The notes beneath the pieces are model-generated. The model was not told where the DNA came from. It ran no database searches and saw only the letters and a program-made list of their open reading frames with translations. A DNA stretch of 42,153 nucleotides. Origin: Saprospiraceae bacterium (lineage in GTDB: Bacteria > Bacteroidota > Bacteroidia > Chitinophagales > Saprospiraceae). The stretch covers positions 1 through 42,153 of the forward strand of contig JAHDBI010000002.1 in the NCBI GenBank assembly GCA_020630475.1, read 5' to 3'. The translations under genes were made by a program, and so were the position numbers. Of this stretch, positions 16,374 to 24,408 are shown one piece after another; within the stretch, counting starts at the first letter, position 1, and each line of letters starts with the position of its first letter.

Positions 16374-17582
16374 CTAAACCCGCTCTAATATCGTCGCATA
16401 TCCTTGCCCAACGCCTATACACATCGAGACTAAAGCATATCTTTTTTGCTGCTTATGTAATTCGATCGCTGCAGTTTGTAAAATTCTTGTCCCAGACATT
16501 CCAAGAGGATGGCCAATAGCAATAGCTCCACCATTTGGATTGATCCTGGAGTCATCATCATCCAGTCCCAATTCACGTGTCACAGATAGTACTTGAACTG
16601 CAAAAGCCTCATTCAATTCGATGATATCCATATCATTCAGTGTTAAACCAGCTTTTTTTAAGGCTTTTCTCGATGCATATACTGGTCCAATTCCCATGAT
16701 TCTGGGTTCGACTCCTGTAACAGCTGAACTTACGATTCTAGCCATTGGTTTTAAATTGTGAGCTTTAATTCCTTCCTCTGAAGCGACGAGCATGGCTGCT
16801 GCTCCGTCATTTAATCCTGAGGCATTACCCGCAGTAACAGTTCCGCCTTCTGGTTTAAATGCGGTTCTTAATTTTCCGAGAACTTCTATAGTTGTAGTTG
16901 GTTTAATGAATTCATCGGCATCAAAAGAAATAGAGTCAGCTTTTCTTTGAGGGATAGAAACGGCTACAATTTCTTCTGCCAATCTACCATTTGATCTAGC
17001 CGCAGAAGCTTTCATTTGTGAACTGTACGCAAATTTGTCCTGATCCTCTCTACTGACATTAAATTCCTCAGCTAAATTTTCCGCAGTTTGCCCCATGGAG
17101 TGAGTACCGTACATCTCTTTCATTTTAGGATTGACAAAACGCCATCCAAAACTTGAATCGTGTAATTTTGAATCATTGCCAAATGGTCTGGAAGCTTTTG
17201 ACATCACCCAAGGGCCTCTGGTCATATGTTCGACACCGCCACAAACAAATACATCTCCATCGTCCGCTTTAATCGCTCTATTCGCATGTATGACTGAAGA
17301 CATTCCAGATGAACATAAACGATTCACGGTTTCCCCTGGAACAGACCAAGGTAGACCTGCTAGTAAAAGAGCCATTCGAGCTATATTTCTATTGTCTTCA
17401 CCTGCTTGATTAGCGCATCCCATGATGACATCTTCGATGGCCTTTGGATCAAGAGAGGATTGACGTTTCATCAGTTCTCTTATAGGAATCGCAGCTAAAT
17501 CGTCAGTTCGAATACTGGATAAACTTCCTCTAAAACTAGCAATGGGCGTTCTGATCGCGTCAATGATAAATGCGTCTTTCAT
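16374..17582 (-). CDS. paaJ: Thiolase, probable 3-oxoadipyl-CoA / 3-oxo-5,6-dehydrosuberyl-CoA thiolase
   Basis: A 402-residue type II thiolase from the ATG complementary to 17580-17582. A longer frame uses a TTG inside a hairpin loop and is rejected. The active site is intact: Cys90 (NRLCSSGMSS), His358 (GGAIAIGHPLGMSGTR) and Cys388 (SMCIGVGQG), plus the NEAFA segment. The signature GGVEHMTRGPWVMSKASRPFG...FGWRFVNPKMKEMYGTHSMGQTAENLAEE resembles PaaJ/PcaF more than generic acetoacetyl-CoA thiolases. It would cleave the C8 or C6 beta-ketoacyl-CoA in the phenylacetate pathway to acetyl-CoA and a shortened acyl-CoA. A generic fatty-acid or acetyl-CoA thiolase role cannot be excluded. The start codon directly follows the T-run of a terminator-like hairpin, so expression is probably uncoupled from the upstream gene. 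Confidence 0.87.
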   Translation of the reverse strand: MKDAFIIDAIRTPIASFRGSLSSIRTDDLAAIPIRELMKRQSSLDPKAIEDVIMGCANQAGEDNRNIARMALLLAGLPWSVPGETVNRLCSSGMSSVIHANRAIKADDGDVFVCGGVEHMTRGPWVMSKASRPFGNDSKLHDSSFGWRFVNPKMKEMYGTHSMGQTAENLAEEFNVSREDQDKFAYSSQMKASAARSNGRLAEEIVAVSIPQRKADSISFDADEFIKPTTTIEVLGKLRTAFKPEGGTVTAGNASGLNDGAAAMLVASEEGIKAHNLKPMARIVSSAVTGVEPRIMGIGPVYASRKALKKAGLTLNDMDIIELNEAFAVQVLSVTRELGLDDDDSRINPNGGAIAIGHPLGMSGTRILQTAAIELHKQQKRYALVSMCIGVGQGYATILERV

Positions 17583-17632
17583 AAAAAAGGTCTTTACATG
17601 AAGCCACAAAATAGTGCTAATGTAAAGACCTT
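17583..17632 (-). terminator. Terminator-like hairpin abutting the thiolase start codon
   Basis: On the minus strand, a perfect 13-bp stem (AAGGTCTTTACAT pairing with ATGTAAAGACCTT; arms 17620-17632 and 17587-17599) encloses a 20-base loop and runs into TTTTTT, followed at once by the ATG of the thiolase gene. It starts 22 bases after the stop codon of the TPR lipoprotein gene, so it probably ends that transcript. The loop contains TATTTTG (complement of 17607-17613), which resembles a -7 element. A transcript starting just after it would lack the first arm and could not form the hairpin. Confidence 0.65.
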
Positions 17633-17654
17633 AATAATTATCGTTTATGATTCT

Positions 17655-19088
17655 TTAGTCGGCTGAACGAATCACTGTATTTTCTTGAATCCAACATCCC
17701 ACTTTAAAACTGTCTCCAACTTTTTTTCTTCTCAAGAAGATGTCTTCTTTGTTCGGCATGTATTGCTGGTATGTACGTATCCATTTATTGGCTTCCGCCG
17801 AAACAGATGGATCAATTTTCATAGCATATTTAAACTTGTCTATAGCTGGCCAAGTAACGATTTGACTGTCCCAGCCTGTTCCTGGGCCGCATAATGGACC
17901 ACTAGAAGCATAGAGTTTACCAATTAAAATATACGGTTCGCCCCAGTTAGATCTTGACTTAGCAGCTTCCAAAGCATATTTTCTTGATTTTCTAAAGTCC
18001 TTAAGATCCCCGTAATAAATTTTAGCGATCACTAAATTGTATTTAGCTTTCTTATCTAGATCTGAGGTGTTTTGGATAAAATCATCAAAATGACCTACGG
18101 CCTCTTTGTACTGTCCAGCAGTATATGCTTTATAGGCCAATTTTAAAGGTCCTTCGGCAGGAGGTGGGGTATAGCACTTCGTATCCTTGGCTGTTTTTAA
18201 TTCGACCACTAATGCACTATTGGCTTCACATCCACCTCTTAAAAGCCTACTGTACACTTTATTAATGATTTCACAATCTTCTGGATTTTGTTGATATAAG
18301 CTATAGTATTTGTTGCTGTAGTAATCACAATCGTAGAAGTCTTCCACCCCTTCGAGTGACTCTAAAATAGCGGGGGAGTAGCTATTGATTATTCCCCATG
18401 CTTCACAGTTTTTACCACAATTTTTTGTGCCATAGTCTAAAGCAGATAGCAATTTACCCGCATACTTTTGGGCTTCCGCCAATGGTACCTTTCCTTCTAG
18501 AAATCTATCATTAAGCATTTTGGTGAATGGATTAATGATAAAGTAATCTGCCTTTTCATTTTTACCATCGATGGCACTTTTAAACAATGCGTAAGTTTCT
18601 TCTTCCGTTGTATAATCTCTGAAGGTGTAGTAGTAGTCAAAGGCTTTTCGACCATCGATATACGCCGGATCTCCAAAACATTCTATACGTTTATCATAAA
18701 TCATCATCACGGTATCGACGTACTTTTGTTTCAAGGCTGAATCTTCAGTGCTATTAAAAAGATGCGTGTATATTTTTACACCATCATCAAATTGATATTT
18801 GACTCGTCCATTACTGGCAGGTGCCAATGAATAAGCTGTTTGCCATTGGGCGTAAGCCGTTTCATAATCATTGGTCTTTAAAAAGTCTCTATATAGAACA
18901 TATGCGGTTTCAGCTATATCTCTATCCGAAGTATTTAGATCTGTGAACATATTGCAAGGGGAGGCTCGAACGGCATCCTCAAAAATGGGTTCTTCAACGG
19001 GTTTCTCTTCTTGTGTTTTGACAGGTGTAGTTTTGGGACTACAAGCAAAAAGAAATAGAGCAAACAACAGATAAACGAAATTTTTCAT
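17655..19088 (-). CDS. TPR-type lipoprotein, paralogue of the neighbouring 19227-20639 gene
   Basis: A 477-residue protein with a lipoprotein signal (lipobox FLFACS, Cys16) and a Thr/Pro/Glu-rich linker. The remainder is helical with TPR-like pairs, such as ETAYAQWQTAYSLAPAS (~78-94) and a C-terminal KYNLVIAKIYYGDLKDFRKSRKYALEAAKSRSNWGEPYILIGKLY stretch. The ending KKVGDSFKVGCWIQENTVIR matches KKKGDTATVGCWIGEKVKVR in the adjacent gene, and the spacing of blocks is the same throughout, so the two are tandem duplicates. It is expected at an outer or inner membrane face as a scaffold for protein interactions. No enzymatic motif is seen. It lies beyond a strong terminator, so it is probably transcribed separately from the purH-coaX operon. 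Confidence 0.8.
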   Translation of the reverse strand: MKNFVYLLFALFLFACSPKTTPVKTQEEKPVEEPIFEDAVRASPCNMFTDLNTSDRDIAETAYVLYRDFLKTNDYETAYAQWQTAYSLAPASNGRVKYQFDDGVKIYTHLFNSTEDSALKQKYVDTVMMIYDKRIECFGDPAYIDGRKAFDYYYTFRDYTTEEETYALFKSAIDGKNEKADYFIINPFTKMLNDRFLEGKVPLAEAQKYAGKLLSALDYGTKNCGKNCEAWGIINSYSPAILESLEGVEDFYDCDYYSNKYYSLYQQNPEDCEIINKVYSRLLRGGCEANSALVVELKTAKDTKCYTPPPAEGPLKLAYKAYTAGQYKEAVGHFDDFIQNTSDLDKKAKYNLVIAKIYYGDLKDFRKSRKYALEAAKSRSNWGEPYILIGKLYASSGPLCGPGTGWDSQIVTWPAIDKFKYAMKIDPSVSAEANKWIRTYQQYMPNKEDIFLRRKKVGDSFKVGCWIQENTVIRSAD

Positions 19089-19173
19089 AATTCAAATTTG
19101 TATTTCGATAATTACCATTCAGACGGCGGTGCGCAAAATAAGATAGTTAAAGCTATCTTAAAAGTATAGATGC

Positions 19174-19208
19174 AAAAAAGCCAGTTCGAGTTGCGAACTG
19201 GCTTTTTT
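19174..19208 (-). terminator. Strong rho-independent terminator (usable on both strands)
   Basis: A 15-bp stem (AAAAAAGCCAGTTCG pairing with CGAACTGGCTTTTTT) with a 5-base loop, flanked by T-runs on either strand. It lies 19 bases after the stop of the 19227-20639 gene and should end the purH-coaX-OMP-TPR transcript. A second, weaker 8-bp stem (TAAGATAG / CTATCTTA, 19139-19160) follows it. Confidence 0.85.
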
Positions 19209-19226
19209 TATTTTTGATAAGATGGA

Positions 19227-20639
19227 TTACTTAAATCGAACCTTTACCTTTTCTCCGATCCAACATCCTACAGTTGCCGTATCTCCTTTTTTCTTCTTTC
19301 TCATAAATCCTTCCTCCTGAGATGGCATACTACCATTATACTTAGAGATCTTATTAGCGGCTTCTGACGCTACTTCTGGATCAATAGACTTTGCGTAATT
19401 GTATTTATCTATTGCGGCTAGGATAGCCAATCGCTGATTCCAAGAATCTCCACAGTTTCTGGCACTAGTAGCGTATAAGTCACCAATCAACATATATGGT
19501 TGACCCCATCCAGATCTCAACGATGCTGCTTCTCTTGCTAATTTTCTTGCTGAGTTATAGTTCTTTAGTTTTCGTCCTTCAATAGATGCCGAAGAGAATA
19601 AATAACTCGCTTTTTTGGACGGATCTGTTTCTGCATTAATCGCATCTCTATACTTTGCTAAAGCACCCTTATAATCCTTTTCCTTATATAGCTTGTTGGC
19701 CATAACTGCTGGATTACTTTGTTCAAATTCCGCTTGAATCCTTGCATTTTCCGCGGAAGCGTACTTTTTCCATTTTCCATCCAACTCGTCATACATAGGG
19801 TCTCCAGGCTCACATCCTTGACCTTTTAAGATGGCCAACACCTTTTTGATCACATCAGGATTATCTGGGTCAGCATCATATTCTGGTCTCAATTTGTTCT
19901 TAAAGAATTCACAATCAAAAATGTCTCTTTCTATCTGAGCAAACTGGCCTTTAGCTGCATCCCAGCCTTGCTGATAGTATTCACTGTATTCATTGTTCTC
20001 AATATTATGAGCAGCAATTTTTTCTAATTTATCGTAGATCGCTCTTGTTTCCTCTTTACTTAAAAGTTCCTTTTGGAATTGGTACACTGCAATTCTAGCC
20101 GTAGGGTCAAGAATCACATATTCCGAACTCAAACCACCTTGATCAATTGACTCTGTTAAAACTGCAAGGTTTTTCGAGTATACAGAATTAACTGTATAGT
20201 ACATGTCAGAACCTTTTCGACCTTTTAGCTGGGCAATCTTTACATTGTAACATGAGTCTGTTGCACATTTAGGCATTATGGCCTTAGACTCATAGCAGGC
20301 TATAGCTTCATCATAGAGTCTAACAATTATTTCTTTATACTCCTTCTTTTTAGCTTCATCAGTTTCTGTTTTAAGAAGGGCTTTGTGAATTTCAATTCCG
20401 TCTATATAATGAGAACTTCTTTTTCCGTCAGCAGCAGGTGCGATATCATAAGCGATTTTCCAACTTTCATATGCCTCAGCATATTCGTTCGTTTTATAAT
20501 GCCCTCTATAGATTACGTGAGCGTTTTCTGCTTCTTCTTTTTGCGGAGATCCTTCCCATGATTCACATTGTGCTGATAAACCAGGTAGTATGAATAAACT
20601 CATAACAATAAGGCTCCAAAATTTCATCATACTTTTCAT
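19227..20639 (-). CDS. Secreted TPR-repeat protein (coaX-linked family)
   Basis: A 470-residue protein with an SPI signal peptide (1-23, LPGLSAQ) and helical TPR-like repeats, e.g. EYAEAYESWKIAYDIAPAADGK (~54-75), NKLYKEKDYKGALAKYRDAINAETDPSKKASYLFSSA (~316-352) and AREAASLRSGWGQPYMLIGDLYATSA. The C-terminal GCWIGEKVKVRFK block is shared with the paralogue at 17655-19088. This copy is predicted soluble in the periplasm, whereas the paralogue is a lipoprotein. It follows the outer-membrane protein gene by 21 bases. In Bacteroidota, TPR proteins often sit next to coaX and an outer-membrane protein gene, which suggests a role in envelope biogenesis, but no function is shown by the sequence. Starts at Met4 or Met5 are also possible. 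Confidence 0.82.
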   Translation of the reverse strand: MKSMMKFWSLIVMSLFILPGLSAQCESWEGSPQKEEAENAHVIYRGHYKTNEYAEAYESWKIAYDIAPAADGKRSSHYIDGIEIHKALLKTETDEAKKKEYKEIIVRLYDEAIACYESKAIMPKCATDSCYNVKIAQLKGRKGSDMYYTVNSVYSKNLAVLTESIDQGGLSSEYVILDPTARIAVYQFQKELLSKEETRAIYDKLEKIAAHNIENNEYSEYYQQGWDAAKGQFAQIERDIFDCEFFKNKLRPEYDADPDNPDVIKKVLAILKGQGCEPGDPMYDELDGKWKKYASAENARIQAEFEQSNPAVMANKLYKEKDYKGALAKYRDAINAETDPSKKASYLFSSASIEGRKLKNYNSARKLAREAASLRSGWGQPYMLIGDLYATSARNCGDSWNQRLAILAAIDKYNYAKSIDPEVASEAANKISKYNGSMPSQEEGFMRKKKKGDTATVGCWIGEKVKVRFK

Positions 20640-20660
20640 CTGTTAATATTTACAAGGTTT

Positions 20661-21989
20661 CTAGTTATATTTTCTCTTAATGAACCATTCGTCATCATTA
20701 AAAGTAAATGAGAAGCTAATTTTTGCGAAGGTCTCTTCAATCAAAGAACCGCTTCCTTTTCTTCCAAACTCGATACCAAGATTGGCGTGTGACACTTTTC
20801 GTTGAAAAACGAAAGGCATGCCCATACCAAAAGTAGCACCGTATGTTTTAACTTGTTCTTGACCAACAACACGGGGATCTGTGTTGTAATATAAACCGTA
20901 TCTATAAAATACTCTTTTGAAGAAATTATTGTACGATTTATAATTAGGACGCAAATATCCTCCAAAAGATACACGAAAAGAATTATCTAATGTTTCAGGG
21001 TTGGCGTCATTTTTATATTGTGACCAATAAGTTTGAGCAATTTCAAACCCTACCGAATATTTATTTCCTCTGAAATAGTTTAATCCAAAAGCGAATTCTG
21101 CAGGTAATGTTCCACTGCCTTCTATACCAGATTCGTTTCTCAACGTATCGCTGTTTAGTTCTTGTCCATTTAAGATCAGAATACTTCTGTCGAGGATATC
21201 AGCTTCTGTAGAAAATGAAGTATTTGTTTTTCCATAAAATCCGAATGTGATTTCGTTGATCGCAGCTCTGTTTTCCTCGACGTCTTTTTTATTGAGCGTT
21301 TTACGATACAGAAAGCCTGCATTCCAATAAAGACCATTCATGGTATAACTCGTACTAAAATCATTGTCGAAACTGGCCGGAATATCATTAAAGAAAGCAA
21401 ATCTGCTGTAGTCAATATTACCAAAAAGATATCCAAGATTTAGTCCAAAATGATAATTCTTATACGCCATGCTATTGCCCCAAATAAACTTGGACGAACC
21501 ACCTGATCCAGAGAAATTCCTTTCGATTTGCCCTATTTCAGGGTTTGTTTCAAAGGATGTGATGTTATATCCTACATCCGTATTCGGGATCAAAGCAAAA
21601 GCCATGGCAAATTTATATGGAGATTCACTTCGATCTAAAAGACTGCTGAACGGATTTTTAAGAGGGAATGCTAAACTCATATATCCCAAATTACCATTCC
21701 ATAAATTATCTGAACTGGTATCATCTGATAATCGCGTATAATTAGCAAAAACACCAACATCGAAAGCCGTTGCTCTTAAGGCTGAATAAGATGCGGGATT
21801 CGATAAGTTAATATGGTATGGATCAAAATATCCTGCTGCTGCTCCACCCATAGAACGCATATACATGGTATGAAAATCCACAGGGTCACCAATACCAAAC
21901 CTAGAATATGGAGAGTTTGCATTGGATTGAGCAGAAGCAAAAGTACTTCCTAACACCAAAAACAATAGGATAAATGTTGTTCTAATCAT
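20661..21989 (-). CDS. Outer-membrane beta-barrel protein (coaX-linked, FadL-like fold suspected)
   Basis: Read from the ATG complementary to 21987-21989 this is 442 residues with signal peptide MIRTTFILLFLVLGSTFASAQ. The frame extends to an ATG at 22016, but that adds nine residues ahead of the signal peptide. The preferred ATG overlaps the coaX stop by eight bases, a usual coupling arrangement. The mature protein starts NSPYSRFGIGDP and has NPASYSAL and many alternating amphipathic strands ending FSFTFNDDEWF, which fits a Bacteroidota beta-barrel of the FadL/OMPP1-like kind. The SPYSRFGIGD...NPASY pattern is characteristic of the family encoded beside coaX. Transported substrate unknown. 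Confidence 0.82.
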   Translation of the reverse strand: MIRTTFILLFLVLGSTFASAQSNANSPYSRFGIGDPVDFHTMYMRSMGGAAAGYFDPYHINLSNPASYSALRATAFDVGVFANYTRLSDDTSSDNLWNGNLGYMSLAFPLKNPFSSLLDRSESPYKFAMAFALIPNTDVGYNITSFETNPEIGQIERNFSGSGGSSKFIWGNSMAYKNYHFGLNLGYLFGNIDYSRFAFFNDIPASFDNDFSTSYTMNGLYWNAGFLYRKTLNKKDVEENRAAINEITFGFYGKTNTSFSTEADILDRSILILNGQELNSDTLRNESGIEGSGTLPAEFAFGLNYFRGNKYSVGFEIAQTYWSQYKNDANPETLDNSFRVSFGGYLRPNYKSYNNFFKRVFYRYGLYYNTDPRVVGQEQVKTYGATFGMGMPFVFQRKVSHANLGIEFGRKGSGSLIEETFAKISFSFTFNDDEWFIKRKYN

Positions 21990-22713
21990 TGTCTGCATTA
22001 TAGCGTAATATTTCATTTAATCCAATCATAAGAAGATTAGAAGACACAAATATCTTAGTTTTGATCTTACTGCCAAATATACTTGCGTCACCACCGGTTA
22101 AAATAACGTTAATGTCCCTGTATTTGGACAAGATTCTATCAATAAACGCCTCAATTTCACCAATTGCTCCCCACATGGCACCATTCTCGATGGCCGTCAT
22201 CGTACTCTTACCGATGTAGTTTTTATGCAATTTGAATTCACCAAGAGGTAATTTATCAGTAAAGTGATTCATTGCTTTCAATCTAAGATGCACCCCAGGT
22301 GAAATATTACCGCCTTTGTACACTTTATTTCGCGTCACCAAATCAAAGGTGATGCAAGTTCCAGCATCAATGACCAAGCAATTGGATTTAGGAAATAACT
22401 TCATCGCACCTACAACTCCGGCAATACGATCTCTGCCTAATGTTGAAGGCGTGGCATATTCATTCTTGAAAGGCACTTTTGTTTTATGGTCCAATTTTAA
22501 AAACCGGTAATGCTTTTTTAAGTGTGCTTCAAGGACTTTGTTAGGATTTCTTGTGCTTGAAAGAATAACTTGTTCAAACTTCCACTTTTTGAACAGCGCT
22601 TTGATATCGCGAATCAATAATTTTTTGTAACGCTTAAAATAGAGTTCCTGATCATCTTCAAAAAATGACAGTTTATAAAAGCTATTGCCTATATCGATAC
22701 AAAGATTTCTCAA
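21982..22713 (-). CDS. coaX: Type III pantothenate kinase
   Basis: A 243-residue enzyme that phosphorylates pantothenate in the first step of coenzyme A synthesis, in the cytosol. It shows the type III (acetate/sugar kinase fold) motifs: IDIGNSFYK (6-14), TLGRDRIAG (91-99), VIDAGTCITFDLV (114-126) and KGGNISPGVHLR (133-144). The start appears to be TTG (complement of 22711-22713): the protein must begin about here for the IDIGN motif to sit at residue 6, and no ATG lies upstream in frame before purH ends. It is seven bases downstream of purH and overlaps the outer-membrane protein gene, so the three are likely one operon. Confidence 0.95.
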   Translation of the reverse strand: MRNLCIDIGNSFYKLSFFEDDQELYFKRYKKLLIRDIKALFKKWKFEQVILSSTRNPNKVLEAHLKKHYRFLKLDHKTKVPFKNEYATPSTLGRDRIAGVVGAMKLFPKSNCLVIDAGTCITFDLVTRNKVYKGGNISPGVHLRLKAMNHFTDKLPLGEFKLHKNYIGKSTMTAIENGAMWGAIGEIEAFIDRILSKYRDINVILTGGDASIFGSKIKTKIFVSSNLLMIGLNEILRYNADND

Positions 22714-22720
22714 AGGACTA

Positions 22721-24250
22721 TTAATGTTTAAAATGCCTAATTCCGGTCATGACCATAGCCAAATCATTCTCGTTACAATAATCAATACTCAATTGGTCTT
22801 TAATAGAACCTCCCGGTTGAACGACTGCAGTAATTCCAGCCTTGTTCGCAATTTCAACACAATCGGGGAAAGGAAAAAACGCATCCGAAGCCATCACTGA
22901 ACCAGCCGGATCAAAACCAAAGTGTTTCGCTTTTAAGATCGCTTGGTTACAGGCATCTACCCTAGATGTTTGTCCACAACCCATACCAATCAACTGATTG
23001 TCTTTACATAAAACAATCGTATTAGATTTTAAATGTTTTACACATTTAGCCGCAAATTCTAAATCTCTAAATTCTTCCCTAGTTGGACCTCGTTTAGTTT
23101 TTAATTCAAAATCACTCTCAGCTTCCATTTTTGAATCAACATCTTGAACAATCGTACCATTGAGTAAGCTTTTAAACATTTTTTCTTGATGGTTAAAATG
23201 CTTGATTTTTAGTAGGATTCTTTTCTTTTTTTGAAGCAATAAATCTTGAGCATCTTGATCAAAATCAGGAGCGATCAGCACTTCGTAGAAAAGTTGATTG
23301 ATCGACTCGGCGGTTTGCAAGTCAATTTTCGTATTAGCAATCAATATACCTCCGAATGCAGAGACGGAATCTCCAGCCAAGGCCGCATCCCAAGCCACTT
23401 TGATATTATCTCTTGTAGCTACACCACAAGGATTAGTATGCTTTAAAACGGCAAAGGTTGGAGGGTCATTTTTGAATTCTTTCATTAGACCTACCGCTGC
23501 ATCAATATCAACCAAATTGTTATACGATAAATCTTTCCCTCCTAGCTTATCAAACTGCAGATTAAAATCGCCATAAAAAGTAGCACTTTGGTGCGGGTTT
23601 TCACCATACCTCAATGTTTTAGATTGATGCTCGCTCATTTTGAAATAAGCTTGGTCGTTAAAATCTGTGTTGAAATACTGATGAATTTTAGTGTCGTAGT
23701 GAGACGAAACTGCAAATGCTTCAGAGGCAAATCTTTTCCTTTGCGTGAGACTTATTTCACCATTCTGCTCATTCATATAATCAGCAAGCTCTTGATAACT
23801 TCCTTTGTTCGCTATTACCGTTACATCATTGAAGTTTTTTGCTGCTGCTCTTATGAGTGCAATCCCGCCAATATCTATTTTCTCTATGATCTTAGATTCA
23901 TCATTGGTTTGTTTAATTGTTTCCTCAAAGGGATATAAATCAACAATCACTAAGTCGATTTCTGGTATCTCATATTGTGTAAGCTGAGACAAATGATCTT
24001 CCTCTCGCTTCGCTAATATGCCTCCAAAGATTTTTGGGTGAAGTGTTTTAACTCGTCCATCCAAAATGGAAGGGTAGGAGGTCAATTTTTCTACAGGAAA
24101 GACTTCTAAGCCTTTGTCTTCAATAAATTTTTGAGTACCACCTGTTGAATAAATTTTTACATTGTTTTTAGATAGTTGATCTAAGATTGGCTCTAAGCCA
24201 TCTTTATAGAACACAGAAATAAGGGCAGACCTAATTTTTATGTTATTCAT
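22721..24250 (-). CDS. purH: PurH: AICAR formyltransferase / IMP cyclohydrolase
   Basis: A 509-residue bifunctional enzyme catalysing the last two steps of de novo IMP synthesis. Residues 1-~195 form the cyclohydrolase (MGS-like) domain with YSTGGTQKF (34-42), RVKTLHPKIFGGILA (67-81) and DIGGIALIRAAAKN. The remainder is the AICAR transformylase with LRYGENPHQSATFYG, VLKHTNPCGVA, SAFGGI, RVDACNQAI and ASDAFFPFPDCVE...VVQPGGSIKD. The length is close to the family norm (~510-530). A TACATTTG -7 element lies ~76 bases upstream. It heads an operon with coaX, an outer-membrane protein and a TPR protein. Confidence 0.97.
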   Translation of the reverse strand: MNNIKIRSALISVFYKDGLEPILDQLSKNNVKIYSTGGTQKFIEDKGLEVFPVEKLTSYPSILDGRVKTLHPKIFGGILAKREEDHLSQLTQYEIPEIDLVIVDLYPFEETIKQTNDESKIIEKIDIGGIALIRAAAKNFNDVTVIANKGSYQELADYMNEQNGEISLTQRKRFASEAFAVSSHYDTKIHQYFNTDFNDQAYFKMSEHQSKTLRYGENPHQSATFYGDFNLQFDKLGGKDLSYNNLVDIDAAVGLMKEFKNDPPTFAVLKHTNPCGVATRDNIKVAWDAALAGDSVSAFGGILIANTKIDLQTAESINQLFYEVLIAPDFDQDAQDLLLQKKKRILLKIKHFNHQEKMFKSLLNGTIVQDVDSKMEAESDFELKTKRGPTREEFRDLEFAAKCVKHLKSNTIVLCKDNQLIGMGCGQTSRVDACNQAILKAKHFGFDPAGSVMASDAFFPFPDCVEIANKAGITAVVQPGGSIKDQLSIDYCNENDLAMVMTGIRHFKH

Positions 24251-24325
24251 GATGTTTGATTTAATCCTTTACAATTGGCCAAAAACATATAATGATAATT
24301 TTTAATATTTGGCATGGTTTTCGCA

Positions 24326-24333
24326 CAAATGTA
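24326..24333 (-). promoter_or_regulatory. -7 promoter element of purH (TACATTTG)
   Basis: The reverse complement of CAAATGTA is an exact TAnnTTTG match, 76 bases before the purH ATG. No convincing TTG -33 triplet is seen at the expected spacing. The rest of the 158-base divergent gap is AT-rich and shows no riboswitch-like structure to the eye. Confidence 0.5.
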
Positions 24334-24408
24334 AGCAAAGAAGTTTATTCATTAATCACCCTTTAATTAATTGAGTAAGTTTTAGTTAATCCTTAAAATT
24401 TATTCTAA

